Positions 26,649-35,629 are shown, numbered from the stretch's first letter. The stretch: DNA of 64,000 nucleotides from an uncultured Spirochaetia bacterium (GCA_905236385.1 CAJOOY010000006.1:1-64000), one strand, 5' to 3'. Numbers and translations: made by a program. Notes: generated from the letters alone by a model not told the origin.

Positions 26649-27953
26649 ATGTCATCAATCACAGAAAGATTCATTGAACTTGGTCTTAGACCAGCAGATA
26701 TCATGATTCCACGTAAAGATGTAGATCTTAAGAAGTGGGCCGTTGTTGCCTGCGATCAGTACACATCAGAAAAAGAATACTGGAAAGATGTAGAAGATTA
26801 TGTTGGTGATAGTCCTTCTACCTTAAAACTCATTTTCCCAGAGTGCTATCTGGAAGATGGAGACTCTGAAAAAAGAATAAAAGATATAAACAGCACCATG
26901 GCTTCCTACATGGATAAGGGACTGTTTGATACTTATGAAAACTGTTTCTTCCTTGTTAAGAGAACTTGTGGTAACACATCACGTCTTGGCCTTATGGCTG
27001 CACTGGATCTGGACAGATACAGCTGGGAGAAAGATTCAAAGAGTCTGATTAGAGCCACAGAAGGCACAATTCTTTCTAGAATTCCGCCTAGAAAAGCTAT
27101 CAGAAAAGATGCTGGACTGGAGATTCCACACATAATGGTTCTTATCTCTGATGCAAAAAAGAAGATAATTGAGAACCTCTATGCTAAGAAAGATAAGCTT
27201 GAAAAGGTTTATGAGACAGATCTTATGAAGAACGGTGGAAAGGTTGAGGCTTATTTAGTAAATAAGGATGAGGACCTACAATTCATTCTTAAAGCTTTTG
27301 AAAACCTTACTGCTTCTCTTAATCCTTCAAATCCTCTTTTGTTTGCTATGGGTGATGGAAACCATAGTTTTGCAACCGCTAAGAGCTGCTGGGAAGATAT
27401 AAAGAAGAATCTTTCTGAAGAAGAGAGAAAGAATCATCCAGCAAGATTCTGCCTTGTGGAACTTGAAAACATCTTTGATCCTGGTCTTGTTTTTGAAAGT
27501 ATTCATAGGGTGCTTTTCAACGTTCCAGAGGAAGTGTTCCTATCCGAGCTTGAGAAGAATGCTAAAGGAATAGAGTACGAAACAGTTAAGTGCAAAAACT
27601 GCATAGCTTCCCGCTTAGTAGATCAATCTATTCAGGGCTTTGGGTACTGCACGGAAAATAAACATGTTTATGTGAGAATTAAAAACCCGGTGGCTAACAT
27701 TGCCGCAGGCACAATTCAAAGAATACTTGATTCACTGATTGAGAAGGGCTATCAGGTTGACTACATTCACGGCCTGGATGTGACTGACAAGCTGGGAAGC
27801 GAGAAGGGGAATATTGGTATTTTCCTGCCGGCAATCGATAAGGCAACTTTCTTTGACACCATTATTAAAGATGGGGCTCTTCCGAGAAAGACTTTCTCAA
27901 TGGGCGAGGCCAATGAAAAACGCTACTACATGGAGTGCAGAAAAATAAAATAA
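26649..27953 (+). CDS. DUF1015 family protein
   Basis: 434 residues, full length for the family, whose biochemical role is not established. Conserved blocks are PRKDVDLKKWAVVACDQYTSEKEYW near the N-terminus, RAVEGTILSRIPPRKAIRKDA-like text around 140-160, and AMGDGNHSFATAKSCWE near residue 235, a HxF/GDGNHS motif that looks catalytic or ligand binding. No signal peptide or membrane segment, so it is cytosolic. The Shine-Dalgarno AAGGGGGA is 5-6 nt from the ATG. It is monocistronic with its own promoter; the uracil permease leader begins about 85 bp after its stop. Confidence 0.88.
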   Translation: MSSITERFIELGLRPADIMIPRKDVDLKKWAVVACDQYTSEKEYWKDVEDYVGDSPSTLKLIFPECYLEDGDSEKRIKDINSTMASYMDKGLFDTYENCFFLVKRTCGNTSRLGLMAALDLDRYSWEKDSKSLIRATEGTILSRIPPRKAIRKDAGLEIPHIMVLISDAKKKIIENLYAKKDKLEKVYETDLMKNGGKVEAYLVNKDEDLQFILKAFENLTASLNPSNPLLFAMGDGNHSFATAKSCWEDIKKNLSEEERKNHPARFCLVELENIFDPGLVFESIHRVLFNVPEEVFLSELEKNAKGIEYETVKCKNCIASRLVDQSIQGFGYCTENKHVYVRIKNPVANIAAGTIQRILDSLIEKGYQVDYIHGLDVTDKLGSEKGNIGIFLPAIDKATFFDTIIKDGALPRKTFSMGEANEKRYYMECRKIK

Positions 27954-28026
27954 AAATTTTTTAAAAATCGGGAATTCAACTCTTTTCAAAGAAAAATATT
28001 TTTGATAAGTTACCTTCTTGGAAATC

Positions 28027-28113
28027 AGGAGGTGATTCATGAGTCTTGGTACTTTGATTAGAACAAGCGCATTTGAATTTACCACCTTATTTTTTATTTG
28101 TATTGAATTTTAA
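28027..28113 (+). CDS. 24-codon leader peptide ahead of the uracil permease
   Basis: The bases AGGAGGTGAT (28027-28036) form a full-length Shine-Dalgarno 6 nt before an ATG at 28039; it sits in the loop of a small hairpin (AATCA/TGATT). The ORF runs 24 codons to TAA (28111-28113): a mostly hydrophobic peptide starting MSLGTLIRTS, with five phenylalanines from U-rich codons. The stop codon touches the left arm of a terminator. Strength of the ribosome site, size and position argue for a regulatory leader ORF, not a functional protein. ORF coordinates are 28039-28113. Confidence 0.65.
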
Positions 28114-28145
28114 GACAATCACTTTTGTGGTTGTCTTTTTTTTTG
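28112..28145 (+). terminator. Intrinsic terminator/attenuator before the uracil permease
   Basis: AAGACAATCAC (28112-28122), loop TTTT, GTGGTTGTCTT (28127-28137), then an unbroken U-run to 28144: an 11-bp stem with one G-U pair. It begins at the stop of the leader ORF and ends 25 bp before the permease ATG, so it must be bypassed if transcription starts upstream of the leader. Confidence 0.85.
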
Positions 28146-28169
28146 GGAATCTTTTTTAGGAGAATAAAT

Positions 28170-29543
28170 ATGACAGAAATTTCAAATCAGCCAATCAAAG
28201 ATGCAACAGTTCTTGGAACACCGAAGATGATGGTTCTCGGACTTCAGCATCTGTTTGCAATGTTCGGTGCAACAGTTCTTGTTCCGATTCTTGTAAATTC
28301 CTTTGGACTTCCGCTTTCAATGCAGACAACTCTGCTGATGGCAGGTCTCGGAACTCTTCTGTTCCACCTGATTTCAAAGTTCAAGGTTCCTGCATTCCTC
28401 GGTTCATCCTTTGCGTTCCTTGGTGGTTATGCTGCAGTTGCAGCTCTTAATACAGGCAAGTATGCAACTATCTCAGCAGCTGAGAAGCTTCAGTACGCTG
28501 GTGGTGGAATAGTAGTTGCTGGACTACTGTACCTTGTTCTTGCACTGATTATGAAACTTGTCGGAGTAAGAAAGGTCATGAGATTCCTTCCACCTATTGT
28601 CACTGGTCCGATCATTATCCTGATTGGTCTCAACCTTGCTCCTTCTGCAGTATCTAACGCAGCTACAAACTGGCCACTTGCAATTCTTGCCATGGGTATA
28701 ATTATTGTTGCAAACATCTGGGGTAAGGGAATGATCAAGATTATTCCTATCCTTCTCGGTGTAGTAGGCTCCTATGTAATAGCTCTCATAGCTAACCTCT
28801 TCGGAGCAAACCTGATTGACTTTACAGCAGTCAAAGAAGCTGCTTGGATTGGACTTCCACAGTTCTGCACAAACTTCTCAGGCTCTATTGCAAAGTTTGA
28901 TGTAACAGCAATTCTTGTTATGGCTCCGATTGCAGTTGCAGCCATGATGGAACATATTGGTGATATTTCAGCCATCTCTGCTACAGTTGGTGAAAACTTT
29001 GTTGAAAACCCAGGCCTGAACAGAACACTTCTCGGTGACGGTCTTGCAACAGCCATGTCTGCCTTCTTCGGAGGTCCTGCTAACACAACATACGGTGAGA
29101 ATACCGGAGTTCTGGTTCTTTCAAGAGTTTACGATCCAAAGGTAGTCAGACTTGCAGCCATCTACTCAATAGTTCTTTCCTTCTGCCCGAAGTTCTCAGC
29201 TCTTATCAACTCTCTCCCAACAGCAATTGTTGGCGGTGTTTCATTCATCCTCTACGGTATGATTTCAGCAATTGGAGTCAGAAACGTTGTTGAGAACAAG
29301 GTTGACTTCACACAGTCCAGAAACCTGATTATTGGTGCTCTGATCCTTGTATGCGGTCTTGGATTCACAGATGGAATTACATTTAACATTGGAAGTGCAA
29401 GTGTAACTCTTACAAGTCTTGCAATAGCTTCAATCGTAGGAATTCTGATGAATGCAATCCTTCCTGGTAAGGATTATGTCTTTACTACAGATGGAGATGT
29501 AACAAGAGAGGGTTCACATCCCGGAGATCTTGGAACATTCTGA
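28170..29543 (+). CDS. uraA: Uracil permease (NCS2/UraA family)
   Basis: 457 residues. The protein is very hydrophobic, with about 12-14 membrane segments, and carries the NCS2 family features: VLGLQHLFAMFGATVLVPIL at the start, FLGSSFAFLGGYAAVAAL, and MEHIGDISAISATVGENFVENPGLNRTLLGDGLATAMSAFFGGPANTTYGENTG in the centre, which holds the substrate glutamate. MEHIGD and TTYGEN favour uracil over xanthine. AGGAG is 7 nt before the ATG at 28170. It imports uracil for salvage. A leader ORF and terminator precede it and a 14-bp terminator follows. Confidence 0.93.
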   Translation: MTEISNQPIKDATVLGTPKMMVLGLQHLFAMFGATVLVPILVNSFGLPLSMQTTLLMAGLGTLLFHLISKFKVPAFLGSSFAFLGGYAAVAALNTGKYATISAAEKLQYAGGGIVVAGLLYLVLALIMKLVGVRKVMRFLPPIVTGPIIILIGLNLAPSAVSNAATNWPLAILAMGIIIVANIWGKGMIKIIPILLGVVGSYVIALIANLFGANLIDFTAVKEAAWIGLPQFCTNFSGSIAKFDVTAILVMAPIAVAAMMEHIGDISAISATVGENFVENPGLNRTLLGDGLATAMSAFFGGPANTTYGENTGVLVLSRVYDPKVVRLAAIYSIVLSFCPKFSALINSLPTAIVGGVSFILYGMISAIGVRNVVENKVDFTQSRNLIIGALILVCGLGFTDGITFNIGSASVTLTSLAIASIVGILMNAILPGKDYVFTTDGDVTREGSHPGDLGTF

Positions 29544-29565
29544 TAACAGGATTTAACAATAAGAT

Positions 29566-29606
29566 AAAGGGCTATGAGGTTTATCCTTATGGTCCTTTAA
29601 TTTTTG
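29566..29606 (+). terminator. Terminator of the uracil permease gene
   Basis: Stem AAAGGGCTATGAGG (29566-29579) with CCTTATGGTCCTTT (29585-29598), a 14-bp helix with three G-U pairs and loop TTTAT, followed by AATTTTT. Confidence 0.8.
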
Positions 29607-29643
29607 TATACAGTATTGAATACACTTGGCAAGTTAAGAAAGT

Positions 29644-29679
29644 AAAAACCCCATTTAAAGTACCTTAAATGGGGTTTTT
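29644..29679. terminator. Bidirectional terminator between uracil permease and tRNA genes
   Basis: AAAAACCCCATTTAA (29644-29658) and TTAAATGGGGTTTTT (29665-29679), a perfect 15-bp inverted repeat with loop AGTACC. The A/T ends give a U-run in both directions, so it can stop the minus-strand tRNA transcript and any plus-strand read-through. Confidence 0.88.
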
Positions 29680-29683
29680 GAGC

Positions 29684-29765
29684 TGGAGAGAGAAGGATTC
29701 GGACCTTCGAAGACATCGTCAACAGATTTACAGTCTGCCCCCTTTGACCGCTCGGGAACCTCTCC
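29684..29765 (-). tRNA. tRNA-Tyr (GTA)
   Basis: 82 nt with a 7-bp acceptor stem (GGAGAGG against TCTCTCC), D arm GAGCGG-containing loop, anticodon stem with GTA in CTGTAAA, a class II long variable arm and T loop GTCCGAATC. Discriminator A; CCA is not encoded (next bases GCT). The long variable arm is normal for bacterial tRNA-Tyr. Confidence 0.95.
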
Positions 29766-29773
29766 GATAATAC

Positions 29774-29798
29774 GACCTCTCTAATTGAGAGGTCTTTT
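29774..29798. repeat. Hairpin between the two tRNA genes
   Basis: GACCTCTC (29774-29781), loop TAATT, GAGAGGTC (29787-29794): perfect 8-bp stem. On the plus strand it is followed by TTTT; on the minus strand, the tRNA direction, no U-run follows. It may guide processing of the tRNA precursor or stop antisense reading. Confidence 0.6.
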
Positions 29799-29799
29799 A

Positions 29800-29873
29800 A
29801 GCCACCTGTCGGATTCGAACTGACGACCCCGAGATTACAAGTCACGTGCTCTGGCCAACTGAGCTAAGGTGGC
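29800..29873 (-). tRNA. tRNA-Thr (TGT)
   Basis: 74 nt with acceptor stem GCCACCT/AGGTGGC, D arm AGCTCAGTTGGCCAGAGC, anticodon TGT in CTTGTAA, and T arm loop TTCGAATC. Discriminator T; CCA not encoded. It is transcribed first, with tRNA-Tyr 34 bp downstream. Confidence 0.95.
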
Positions 29874-29894
29874 AATTGTCTTGCGACGAAGATT

Positions 29895-29923
29895 AATCTA
29901 CAAAAGAATAAGAAGTTTTGCAA
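29895..29923 (-). promoter_or_regulatory. Promoter of the tRNA-Thr/tRNA-Tyr unit
   Basis: Minus strand TTGCAA (29923-29918), 17-nt spacer, TAGATT (29900-29895). The predicted start is about 15 nt before the 5' end of tRNA-Thr. Confidence 0.65.
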
Positions 29924-29974
29924 GTACCTCAATCAAACTTTTGTTATTTTATTTCACTGGGACTGAACAGCAAA

Positions 29975-30010
29975 CACGCGGAAATAAACTTTTTTGAAAA
30001 AATCCGCGTG
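29975..30010. repeat. Long inverted repeat in the intergenic region
   Basis: CACGCGGA (29975-29982) and TCCGCGTG (30003-30010) enclose a T6/A6 palindrome (near 29991-30002), so the whole folds as a long hairpin. The stretch 29881-30185 (about 300 bp) otherwise holds only the tRNA promoter and the promoter of the next operon; I see no convincing gene in it. The hairpin has no U-run after it on the plus strand. Confidence 0.55.
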
Positions 30011-30123
30011 GAAATTTTTAAAAAATTTGACTCTAAAACGTCGACTCCATAACCTTGGATGGCTTTGAAGTTCACCAGAGCAGACCCTTCTATAAGACAA
30101 AGCATGAAAGATTCTGAGAAATA

Positions 30124-30153
30124 TTGACAGAAACTTTTCATCCGTATCATAAT
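30124..30153 (+). promoter_or_regulatory. Promoter of the YkgJ-like/dnaG/rpoD operon
   Basis: TTGACA (30124-30129), 18-nt spacer, CATAAT (30148-30153). The predicted start is near 30160, and AAGGTGAT precedes the ATG at 30186. A weaker TTGACT (30027-30032) with CATAAC (30048-30053) lies further upstream. Confidence 0.65.
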
Positions 30154-30185
30154 TTTAGACTCAGTTATAAGGCTTAAGGTGATGT

Positions 30186-30626
30186 ATGGCTTGTTTTTAT
30201 GATAAAGGACTTAGGTTTTCGTGTAAAAAATGTTTACATTGCTGCAGTGATGAACCAGGGTACGTCTTCTTAAGTGAAACTGATATTAAAACCATGTCTG
30301 AAGGCCTTGGACTGACAAGAGACAAGTTCATTGATACCTACTGCAGATACGTGGATATGGGTTCTTTTTACATGGTCAGCCTTCTTGAAAAGAAAAACTA
30401 TGACTGTATCTTCCTTACTGATAAAGGCTGCAAGGTCTATGAGTATAGACCAGTGCAGTGCAAAACTTACCCTTTCTGGGCCCATATAGTTGAAGATAAA
30501 GAATCTTGGGACAGTGAAGCTGCATCATGCCCTGGCATAAATAGTGGGGATCTTCATTCAAAGAATGAAATTAATCAGGCTTTAGAAAGTAGACTTAATA
30601 ACGAACCTTTAGTAATTTTAAAGTAA
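30186..30626 (+). CDS. YkgJ family cysteine-cluster protein
   Basis: 146 residues. The N-terminal cluster C13-x2-C16-x2-C19-C20 and the later CKTYPF and C-x(n)-CPGI cysteines define the YkgJ (zinc- or iron-chelating) family; RPVQCKTYPFW is the family's strongest block. Members are proposed to bind a metal cluster and have no settled function. It has no signal peptide. It is first in a tight operon, 4 bp ahead of dnaG, with Shine-Dalgarno AAGGTG. Confidence 0.85.
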   Translation: MACFYDKGLRFSCKKCLHCCSDEPGYVFLSETDIKTMSEGLGLTRDKFIDTYCRYVDMGSFYMVSLLEKKNYDCIFLTDKGCKVYEYRPVQCKTYPFWAHIVEDKESWDSEAASCPGINSGDLHSKNEINQALESRLNNEPLVILK

Positions 30627-30630
30627 CAGC

Positions 30631-32442
30631 ATGGCAAGGTATTCAGATTCAGTTGTAGAAACAATTAAACAGAGACTCAGGTTAAGTGAAGTTATCAGTC
30701 CGTATGTGCGTTTGACTAAGCAGGGAAACACTGATGACTACAAGGCTTGCTGTCCTTTTCACAGTGAAAAGACTCCATCTTTCCTTGTCCATGATAGAGA
30801 AGGCTTTTACAAGTGTTTTGGCTGTGGAAAAAGTGGAAACATGTTCTCTTTTGTTATGGAGATGGAACACTTAAGTTTCCCTGAATCAATCAAGTTTTTA
30901 GCAGAAAAGGCTGGGGTTCCACTTAAGGAAGAAAACGAATACGAGAAGAAAGAAAATGATAAGTTCAAGGTTATTCAAGATATCTATAACCGCATAATGA
31001 AGAGTTTCAATTCTTATCTTTCAACTAAGTCTGATGCAGAGCATGCACGTAGTTATTTAGCTTCCCGTAAGATTTCAGGTGAAACTGTTCAAAACTTCAT
31101 GCTTGGATATGCTCCATCTGACTCATCTTGGCTGTATGATTTTTTGAAGAAGAACAATTACTCAGATGAGATACTGAAAGAAACAGGTCTGTTCAGTAAG
31201 AACTATGATAATCTGCCGCTATTCAGGGACAGGATTCTGTTCCCAATCAGAAACTGGAGAGGCAACTGTGTTGCCTTTGGAGGAAGAGACCTCACAGGTG
31301 AAAGCAAGGCTAAGTATATTAATACTCCGGAAACTGTCATTTATAGTAAGAGAAACAACCTGTTTGGTATCTATGAAAGCCTTAGCGAACTAAAGAAAAG
31401 AGAAGAGATTATACTCTGTGAAGGAAACTTTGATGTTATCTCACTTCATCAGGCAGGGCTTAGGTATGCTGCAGCTCCTCTTGGCACTGCCTTTACTGAT
31501 GAACAGGCCAGGCTGATTAAGAGGTACTGTAAGAGAGTAAACCTGCTCTTTGATAGTGATGGAGCAGGTAGAAACGCAACTATTAAGGCCCTGATCATCT
31601 GTCAGAATAATGGCTTGGAGACAAGGGTTATTAAGCCATTTCCAGACGGGATTAAAGATGCCTCACAAATGCTTGAAGAAAAAGGAGCTGAAGAGCTTTT
31701 CAGTAGTTGTTTAGAGGCCGAAGGAGGCTTCTCTTATCTTGTACATTCTGCGTTAAAAATGTATGATATACGACAGCCCAAAGGCAAGACATCTGTTTTC
31801 AAGGAGGTAAAACCTTTTCTTGACGCTACGGAGTCAAGTATAGAGCGTCAGGATTATTTCAAATACCTTTCTGATATATTAAGAGTTCCGCAGGAACAGA
31901 TAATTAGGGAATATGAAGATTCAACCGGGAGCATACAGACATATTCAGTCAGTAAAGAAGAACCTGTAATTGTCAAAAATGAAATAAAAGCCGGTCCTGA
32001 ACTAAGATCCATGCTTCTTCTGCTGAACAATCCGGAGTTTTTTGACAGATTTAAAGCTGAAATTAAATTCAACTTTCTGACAGATACAAATGCCAGAACA
32101 CTGTACGCAATTCTGGAAGATGCACAGCGTGAAGAGATTAAATCAATTGAGACTCTTCTTCAGATGATATCAGATGAGAATTTGAGAAATTATGCTTTCG
32201 GTTCAATGACTGATGTTGCCTACAGACCCGGTAACGTTTTACAGGCTGTAGATGATGTAGTCATTAATCTGAAGTTAAGGCGGTTGGAAGAAAAAAGAGC
32301 AAATGTTCAATTACTTATTGAATCAGCTCAGATGGAGGGAACACCGGCTAATGACTTCATTACTCTTTTGGAAACAGTCAAAGAACTGGACTGGGAGATT
32401 ATGAATCTAAAAGCACAGAACACAGAGGGAACAAATAATTAA
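30631..32442 (+). CDS. dnaG: DNA primase
   Basis: Synthesises RNA primers for replication. 603 residues. The CHC2 zinc finger uses C41, H44, C62 and C65 ([12 protein letters not shown] ... YKCFGCG). The catalytic core carries [20 protein letters not shown] and KYINTPET, and the TOPRIM acids lie in [15 protein letters not shown] and [12 protein letters not shown]. The C-terminal helicase-interaction domain follows (about 430-600). Its stop overlaps the rpoD start (TAATG), so primase and sigma factor are translationally coupled in the classic macromolecular synthesis arrangement, here without rpsU. Confidence 0.96.
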   Translation: MARYSDSVVETIKQRLRLSEVISPYVRLTKQGNTDDYKACCPFHSEKTPSFLVHDREGFYKCFGCGKSGNMFSFVMEMEHLSFPESIKFLAEKAGVPLKEENEYEKKENDKFKVIQDIYNRIMKSFNSYLSTKSDAEHARSYLASRKISGETVQNFMLGYAPSDSSWLYDFLKKNNYSDEILKETGLFSKNYDNLPLFRDRILFPIRNWRGNCVAFGGRDLTGESKAKYINTPETVIYSKRNNLFGIYESLSELKKREEIILCEGNFDVISLHQAGLRYAAAPLGTAFTDEQARLIKRYCKRVNLLFDSDGAGRNATIKALIICQNNGLETRVIKPFPDGIKDASQMLEEKGAEELFSSCLEAEGGFSYLVHSALKMYDIRQPKGKTSVFKEVKPFLDATESSIERQDYFKYLSDILRVPQEQIIREYEDSTGSIQTYSVSKEEPVIVKNEIKAGPELRSMLLLLNNPEFFDRFKAEIKFNFLTDTNARTLYAILEDAQREEIKSIETLLQMISDENLRNYAFGSMTDVAYRPGNVLQAVDDVVINLKLRRLEEKRANVQLLIESAQMEGTPANDFITLLETVKELDWEIMNLKAQNTEGTNN

Positions 32443-34436
32443 TGGAAAATGAAGAGAGAAAGGAAATATTAGAAAGGCTTATCTATTCTGCAAAGAATGA
32501 AAATCAGTTCACAATGAGTGATCTGAAGGAAGTTCTGGAAAGCTTTCATGTTAATACTGATGAAGAATTTGAATACTTCAAAACCCAGCTGGAAAAGCAG
32601 GGTCTTCTTGTTTCTGAAGTAAGTGAAGAACTTGAAGAGTTCCCGGACAGCCCCACTTCTGAAGATATGGAAGAGGAAGACGATGATCTATTAGATGATG
32701 AGGATGTTGAAGATGACGATGATTTGCTGTCTGTAGATGAAGAGCCTACCGATGAAGAGCTTGATAGCATAGAGAGCGAATCAGATGATGAAGAAGATGA
32801 AATAGATGAGGAAGAAGAGCAGTTAAATGACAAATCTTCCTACACTAAGAGCTTTATTCTTGAAAACTTTGATGAAAACTCTTCTCCAATGGATTCAATT
32901 AACATTCTTGATGAAGATGTTGAGCATACAGTCCATAAGTCCCAGATTCTTAGCATTGATAAGGGAGAAGGCGGAACTGATGATCCAATTAGACTATATC
33001 TGAGAGAGATTGGAAAAGAGAACCTGCTAACTGCTGAAGAAGAAGTAAATCTTTCAAAACAGATGGAAGAGGGTGCTTTCAGAATCAAGGAAGTCATCAA
33101 GAAATCAGGAATAATGATCACCTGCTTTGAAAAGATTCTTATTAAGCTGAATACTAAGTACGAAGAAGCTGAAGACTTCAATGCAAAGGATCAGAAAGAG
33201 CTTATTCAGGAACAGAAGAGATATGTAACTTTCTACAAAGACTCTTTGAAGGAAATTCAGAGCCAGCTGAGAAACTACATAGAGCTTAAGCAAAAGAAAC
33301 TTGCCTCAGGAGAAGAAGTATTAAACAGTGATGAGCTGGTAAAGAAAAAGACAACTCTCTTGAAGAAACTTGGAAATATTGAGCTGCAGCCGGAAGAAAT
33401 TACCATGTTCACAGATAAGTTCCTTCAGGCTGAGCATGATATTATTGAACTAAAGAATAACCGTAGAATTATTGAGTCCAAGCTTCAGATTTCCGGAACC
33501 AGAGAAGCCAGACAGCTGGCCAGAGACCTTTCTACAACAAGTAAGAGACCTGTGGTTGAAGAAAAACTTGGTATGTCTTTTGAGACTATCAGAGAGCTTA
33601 CTACTAACTATCAGAACACTCTAAGACAGATTAGAAGCATAGAGTTTGAGTTTGAAGATGACTGTGATGTTATCCTTCAACAGTGCCAAGAGATTAAGGC
33701 TGGTATGAGCATGCTTAAAGCTGCTAAGGACCGTCTCATTCAGGCAAACCTCAGACTTGTAGTTTCTATAGCAAAAAAGTACACAAACAGAGGACTTCAC
33801 TTCTTTGATTTAATCCAGGAAGGGAACATTGGCCTGATTAAGGCCGTAGAAAAGTTTGAGTACAGAAAGGGCTATAAGTTCTCCACATACGCCACATGGT
33901 GGATTAGGCAGGCAATTACGAGAAGCATAAGCGACCAGGCAAGGACTATCAGAGTCCCAGTTCATATGATTGAACAGATTAACAAGGTTGTCAGGGAGCA
34001 GAGAGCACTCATGCAGACACTGGGCAGAGAGCCGACTGATGAGGAGATTGCACACAAGCTCGGTTGGCCGGTAAGCAAGGTTAAGACTGTCAAGAATGTT
34101 GCCAGGGAACCAATTAGCCTTGAGACCCCGGTTGGAGAAGAAGAGGATTCACTGCTTTCAGACTTTATTGAAGATAAAGATGTTGAGAATCCTGCAACAC
34201 AGACTTCATTTGCACTTCTTCAGGAAGAACTTAAAGAGGTTCTTGCAACCCTTCCACCAAGAGAACAAGAGGTTCTCAAAATGCGTTTTGGTCTTGAAGA
34301 CGGATACTCATTGACATTGGAAGAAGTTGGGTTGTATTTTGAAGTCACAAGAGAAAGAATAAGACAGATTGAGGCTAAGGCTCTGAGGAGACTAAGACAT
34401 CCGAAGAGAGCCAAGAAACTCAAGGATTATGTATAA
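32442..34436 (+). CDS. rpoD: RNA polymerase primary sigma factor (sigma 70)
   Basis: 664 residues. Region 1.1 (about 1-57) is followed by a long acidic tract (58-130, nearly all D, E and S). Region 1.2 starts at [19 protein letters not shown], and a non-conserved insert spans about 200-420. Region 2 has the core and -10 contacts ([39 protein letters not shown]), region 3 [11 protein letters not shown], and region 4.2 the -35 helix [20 protein letters not shown]. These intact regions fit the TTGACA/TATAAT-like promoters seen across the window. Confidence 0.97.
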   Translation: MENEERKEILERLIYSAKNENQFTMSDLKEVLESFHVNTDEEFEYFKTQLEKQGLLVSEVSEELEEFPDSPTSEDMEEEDDDLLDDEDVEDDDDLLSVDEEPTDEELDSIESESDDEEDEIDEEEEQLNDKSSYTKSFILENFDENSSPMDSINILDEDVEHTVHKSQILSIDKGEGGTDDPIRLYLREIGKENLLTAEEEVNLSKQMEEGAFRIKEVIKKSGIMITCFEKILIKLNTKYEEAEDFNAKDQKELIQEQKRYVTFYKDSLKEIQSQLRNYIELKQKKLASGEEVLNSDELVKKKTTLLKKLGNIELQPEEITMFTDKFLQAEHDIIELKNNRRIIESKLQISGTREARQLARDLSTTSKRPVVEEKLGMSFETIRELTTNYQNTLRQIRSIEFEFEDDCDVILQQCQEIKAGMSMLKAAKDRLIQANLRLVVSIAKKYTNRGLHFFDLIQEGNIGLIKAVEKFEYRKGYKFSTYATWWIRQAITRSISDQARTIRVPVHMIEQINKVVREQRALMQTLGREPTDEEIAHKLGWPVSKVKTVKNVAREPISLETPVGEEEDSLLSDFIEDKDVENPATQTSFALLQEELKEVLATLPPREQEVLKMRFGLEDGYSLTLEEVGLYFEVTRERIRQIEAKALRRLRHPKRAKKLKDYV

Positions 34437-34448
34437 GGCGGAGGCGAA

Positions 34449-35267
34449 ATGACCATTAATTACGACACACTGATTGCACTTCAGAAGGTGCTCGCACAGA
34501 TGTTCGAGATTGAAGACAAGATCAAGGATATTCCTAGAGATCTTAATGATAAGGAAGCAGTCCTTCAGAAGACTAAGATTGATTATCTTGAGCTTAGCAA
34601 TAAATGTGATTCTTTGAGCAATGAAGTCGAGGATATCTATAACAGATACATTGAAGCCGGCCAGACCAAAGAAGCCAAAGAGAAGCAGATGGAACTTACT
34701 ACTCTTTCAAGAGAGTATGAGAACCTTGCTCAGGAAATTGAACAGGCTAAAGCATCAGAGCAGAATCTTCTTAAGGTCTATAACACCAGAAAGAAGTACC
34801 TTGAAGAGCTTCAGTTGAAGCTTCAGATCAGTGCTGATATTGTTGCCGCTCAAACACAGGAAGTAGAAGAAGAAACAGAGAAAAAGGATTCTCTGATTGC
34901 AGAGCAGAACCAGATTCTTGAAGAAGTTAAGGCTCAGAGAGACGAGCTTTCTAAGGACCTTTCAAAGAACCTTCTCTTTAAGTTTGAAAGAATCATTAGA
35001 AACAAAGGCGGGGTTGGAGTTGTTCCAATTCATGGAATCATCTGCCAGGGTTGTCATATGGAGCTTCCGCAGCAGTTTGCCAACGATGTAAGAAAGGATG
35101 ATGACATTCATTTCTGTCCATACTGCAGCCGTATTCTTTACTATGAAGAATCTGAAGAAGATGATAAGTTTGAATCTTCTATCCATGGAGATACACACAT
35201 TGAGGATGAAGAAGGCGAAGGTGTAAACGACTTCATCTCAAGTGATGATAATCTTTTTGAAGACTGA
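34449..35267 (+). CDS. Coiled-coil protein with C4 zinc ribbon (CdsZ/zf-RING_7 family)
   Basis: 272 residues. A long charged coiled coil (about 10-180) leads into a C4 zinc ribbon with C199-x2-C202 and C223-x2-C226 (GIICQGCHMELPQQF ... FCPYCSRILYY). Chlamydial members of this family are linked to the type III secretion chaperone CdsZ, but the family is wide and the general role is unsettled. The tail after the ribbon is acidic. GGAGG is 7 nt before the ATG. It lies between rpoD and the RNase P RNA gene in the same orientation. Confidence 0.85.
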   Translation: MTINYDTLIALQKVLAQMFEIEDKIKDIPRDLNDKEAVLQKTKIDYLELSNKCDSLSNEVEDIYNRYIEAGQTKEAKEKQMELTTLSREYENLAQEIEQAKASEQNLLKVYNTRKKYLEELQLKLQISADIVAAQTQEVEEETEKKDSLIAEQNQILEEVKAQRDELSKDLSKNLLFKFERIIRNKGGVGVVPIHGIICQGCHMELPQQFANDVRKDDDIHFCPYCSRILYYEESEEDDKFESSIHGDTHIEDEEGEGVNDFISSDDNLFED

Positions 35268-35274
35268 TTATTTT

Positions 35275-35604
35275 AAGGTTTTTCAAGCAATCGCTTGTTG
35301 AGTAATCAACGAGAGGAAAGTCCGGGCCACTAGGACAATGATGCCGGTTAACGACCGGGTGCCGTAAGGCAACAGAGAGTGCAACAGAAAGTATACCGCC
35401 GGAAACGGTAAGGGTGAAAAGGTGGTGTAAGAGACCACCGGAAGAGCAGTAATGGTCTTCGCATTGTAAACCTCATCAGTGGCAAGCCCAAGAAGCATGT
35501 GGACATGTCCTTCCATAACATGCGGGTAGGGTGCTAGAGTTTTCAGGTAACTGAAAATCCAGATAGATGATTGCATAAACAGAACCCGGCTTACGAAAGA
35601 CCTT
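35275..35604 (+). ncRNA. rnpB: RNase P RNA component
   Basis: About 330 nt, bacterial type A. GAGAGGAAAGTCCGGGC (35311-35327) is the near-universal P4/J3-4 segment, matched at the 3' end by ACAGAACCCGGC (35579-35590). P1 pairs AAGGTTTTTC (35275-35284) with GAAAGACCTT (35595-35604). The start is only 8 nt after the preceding stop codon, with no clear promoter, so it may be processed from the dnaG-rpoD transcript. Ends are accurate to a few bases. Confidence 0.95.
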
Positions 35605-35629
35605 TATTATTTATTTAAGGAGGATTTTG

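Noticed and set aside
28027-28140. PyrR-type attenuator ahead of the permease
   Set aside because: No match to the PyrR anti-antiterminator consensus; the leader ORF layout fits ribosome-coupled attenuation better.
28195-29086. Several minus ORFs inside the uracil permease gene
   Set aside because: They are antisense products of the biased codon usage of a membrane protein.
29597-29845. 82-residue minus ORF over the tRNA genes
   Set aside because: It covers tRNA-Tyr, most of tRNA-Thr and a terminator; the RNA genes explain the sequence.
30053-30115. Possible SRP RNA (GTTCACCAGAGCAGACCC resembles the SRP RNA helix 8 sequence)
   Set aside because: The diagnostic GGAA tetraloop and GCAGC partner strand are missing; a chance match.
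29944-30150. 68-residue minus ORF in the intergenic region
   Set aside because: No ribosome site, no family features, and it spans the promoter of the next operon and the inverted repeat.
32546-32833. Serine-only 95-residue ORF antisense to rpoD
   Set aside because: It is the mirror image of the acidic D/E codon run in RpoD.
35283-35576. 97-residue minus ORF over the RNase P RNA
   Set aside because: The region is the conserved RNase P RNA gene on the other strand.
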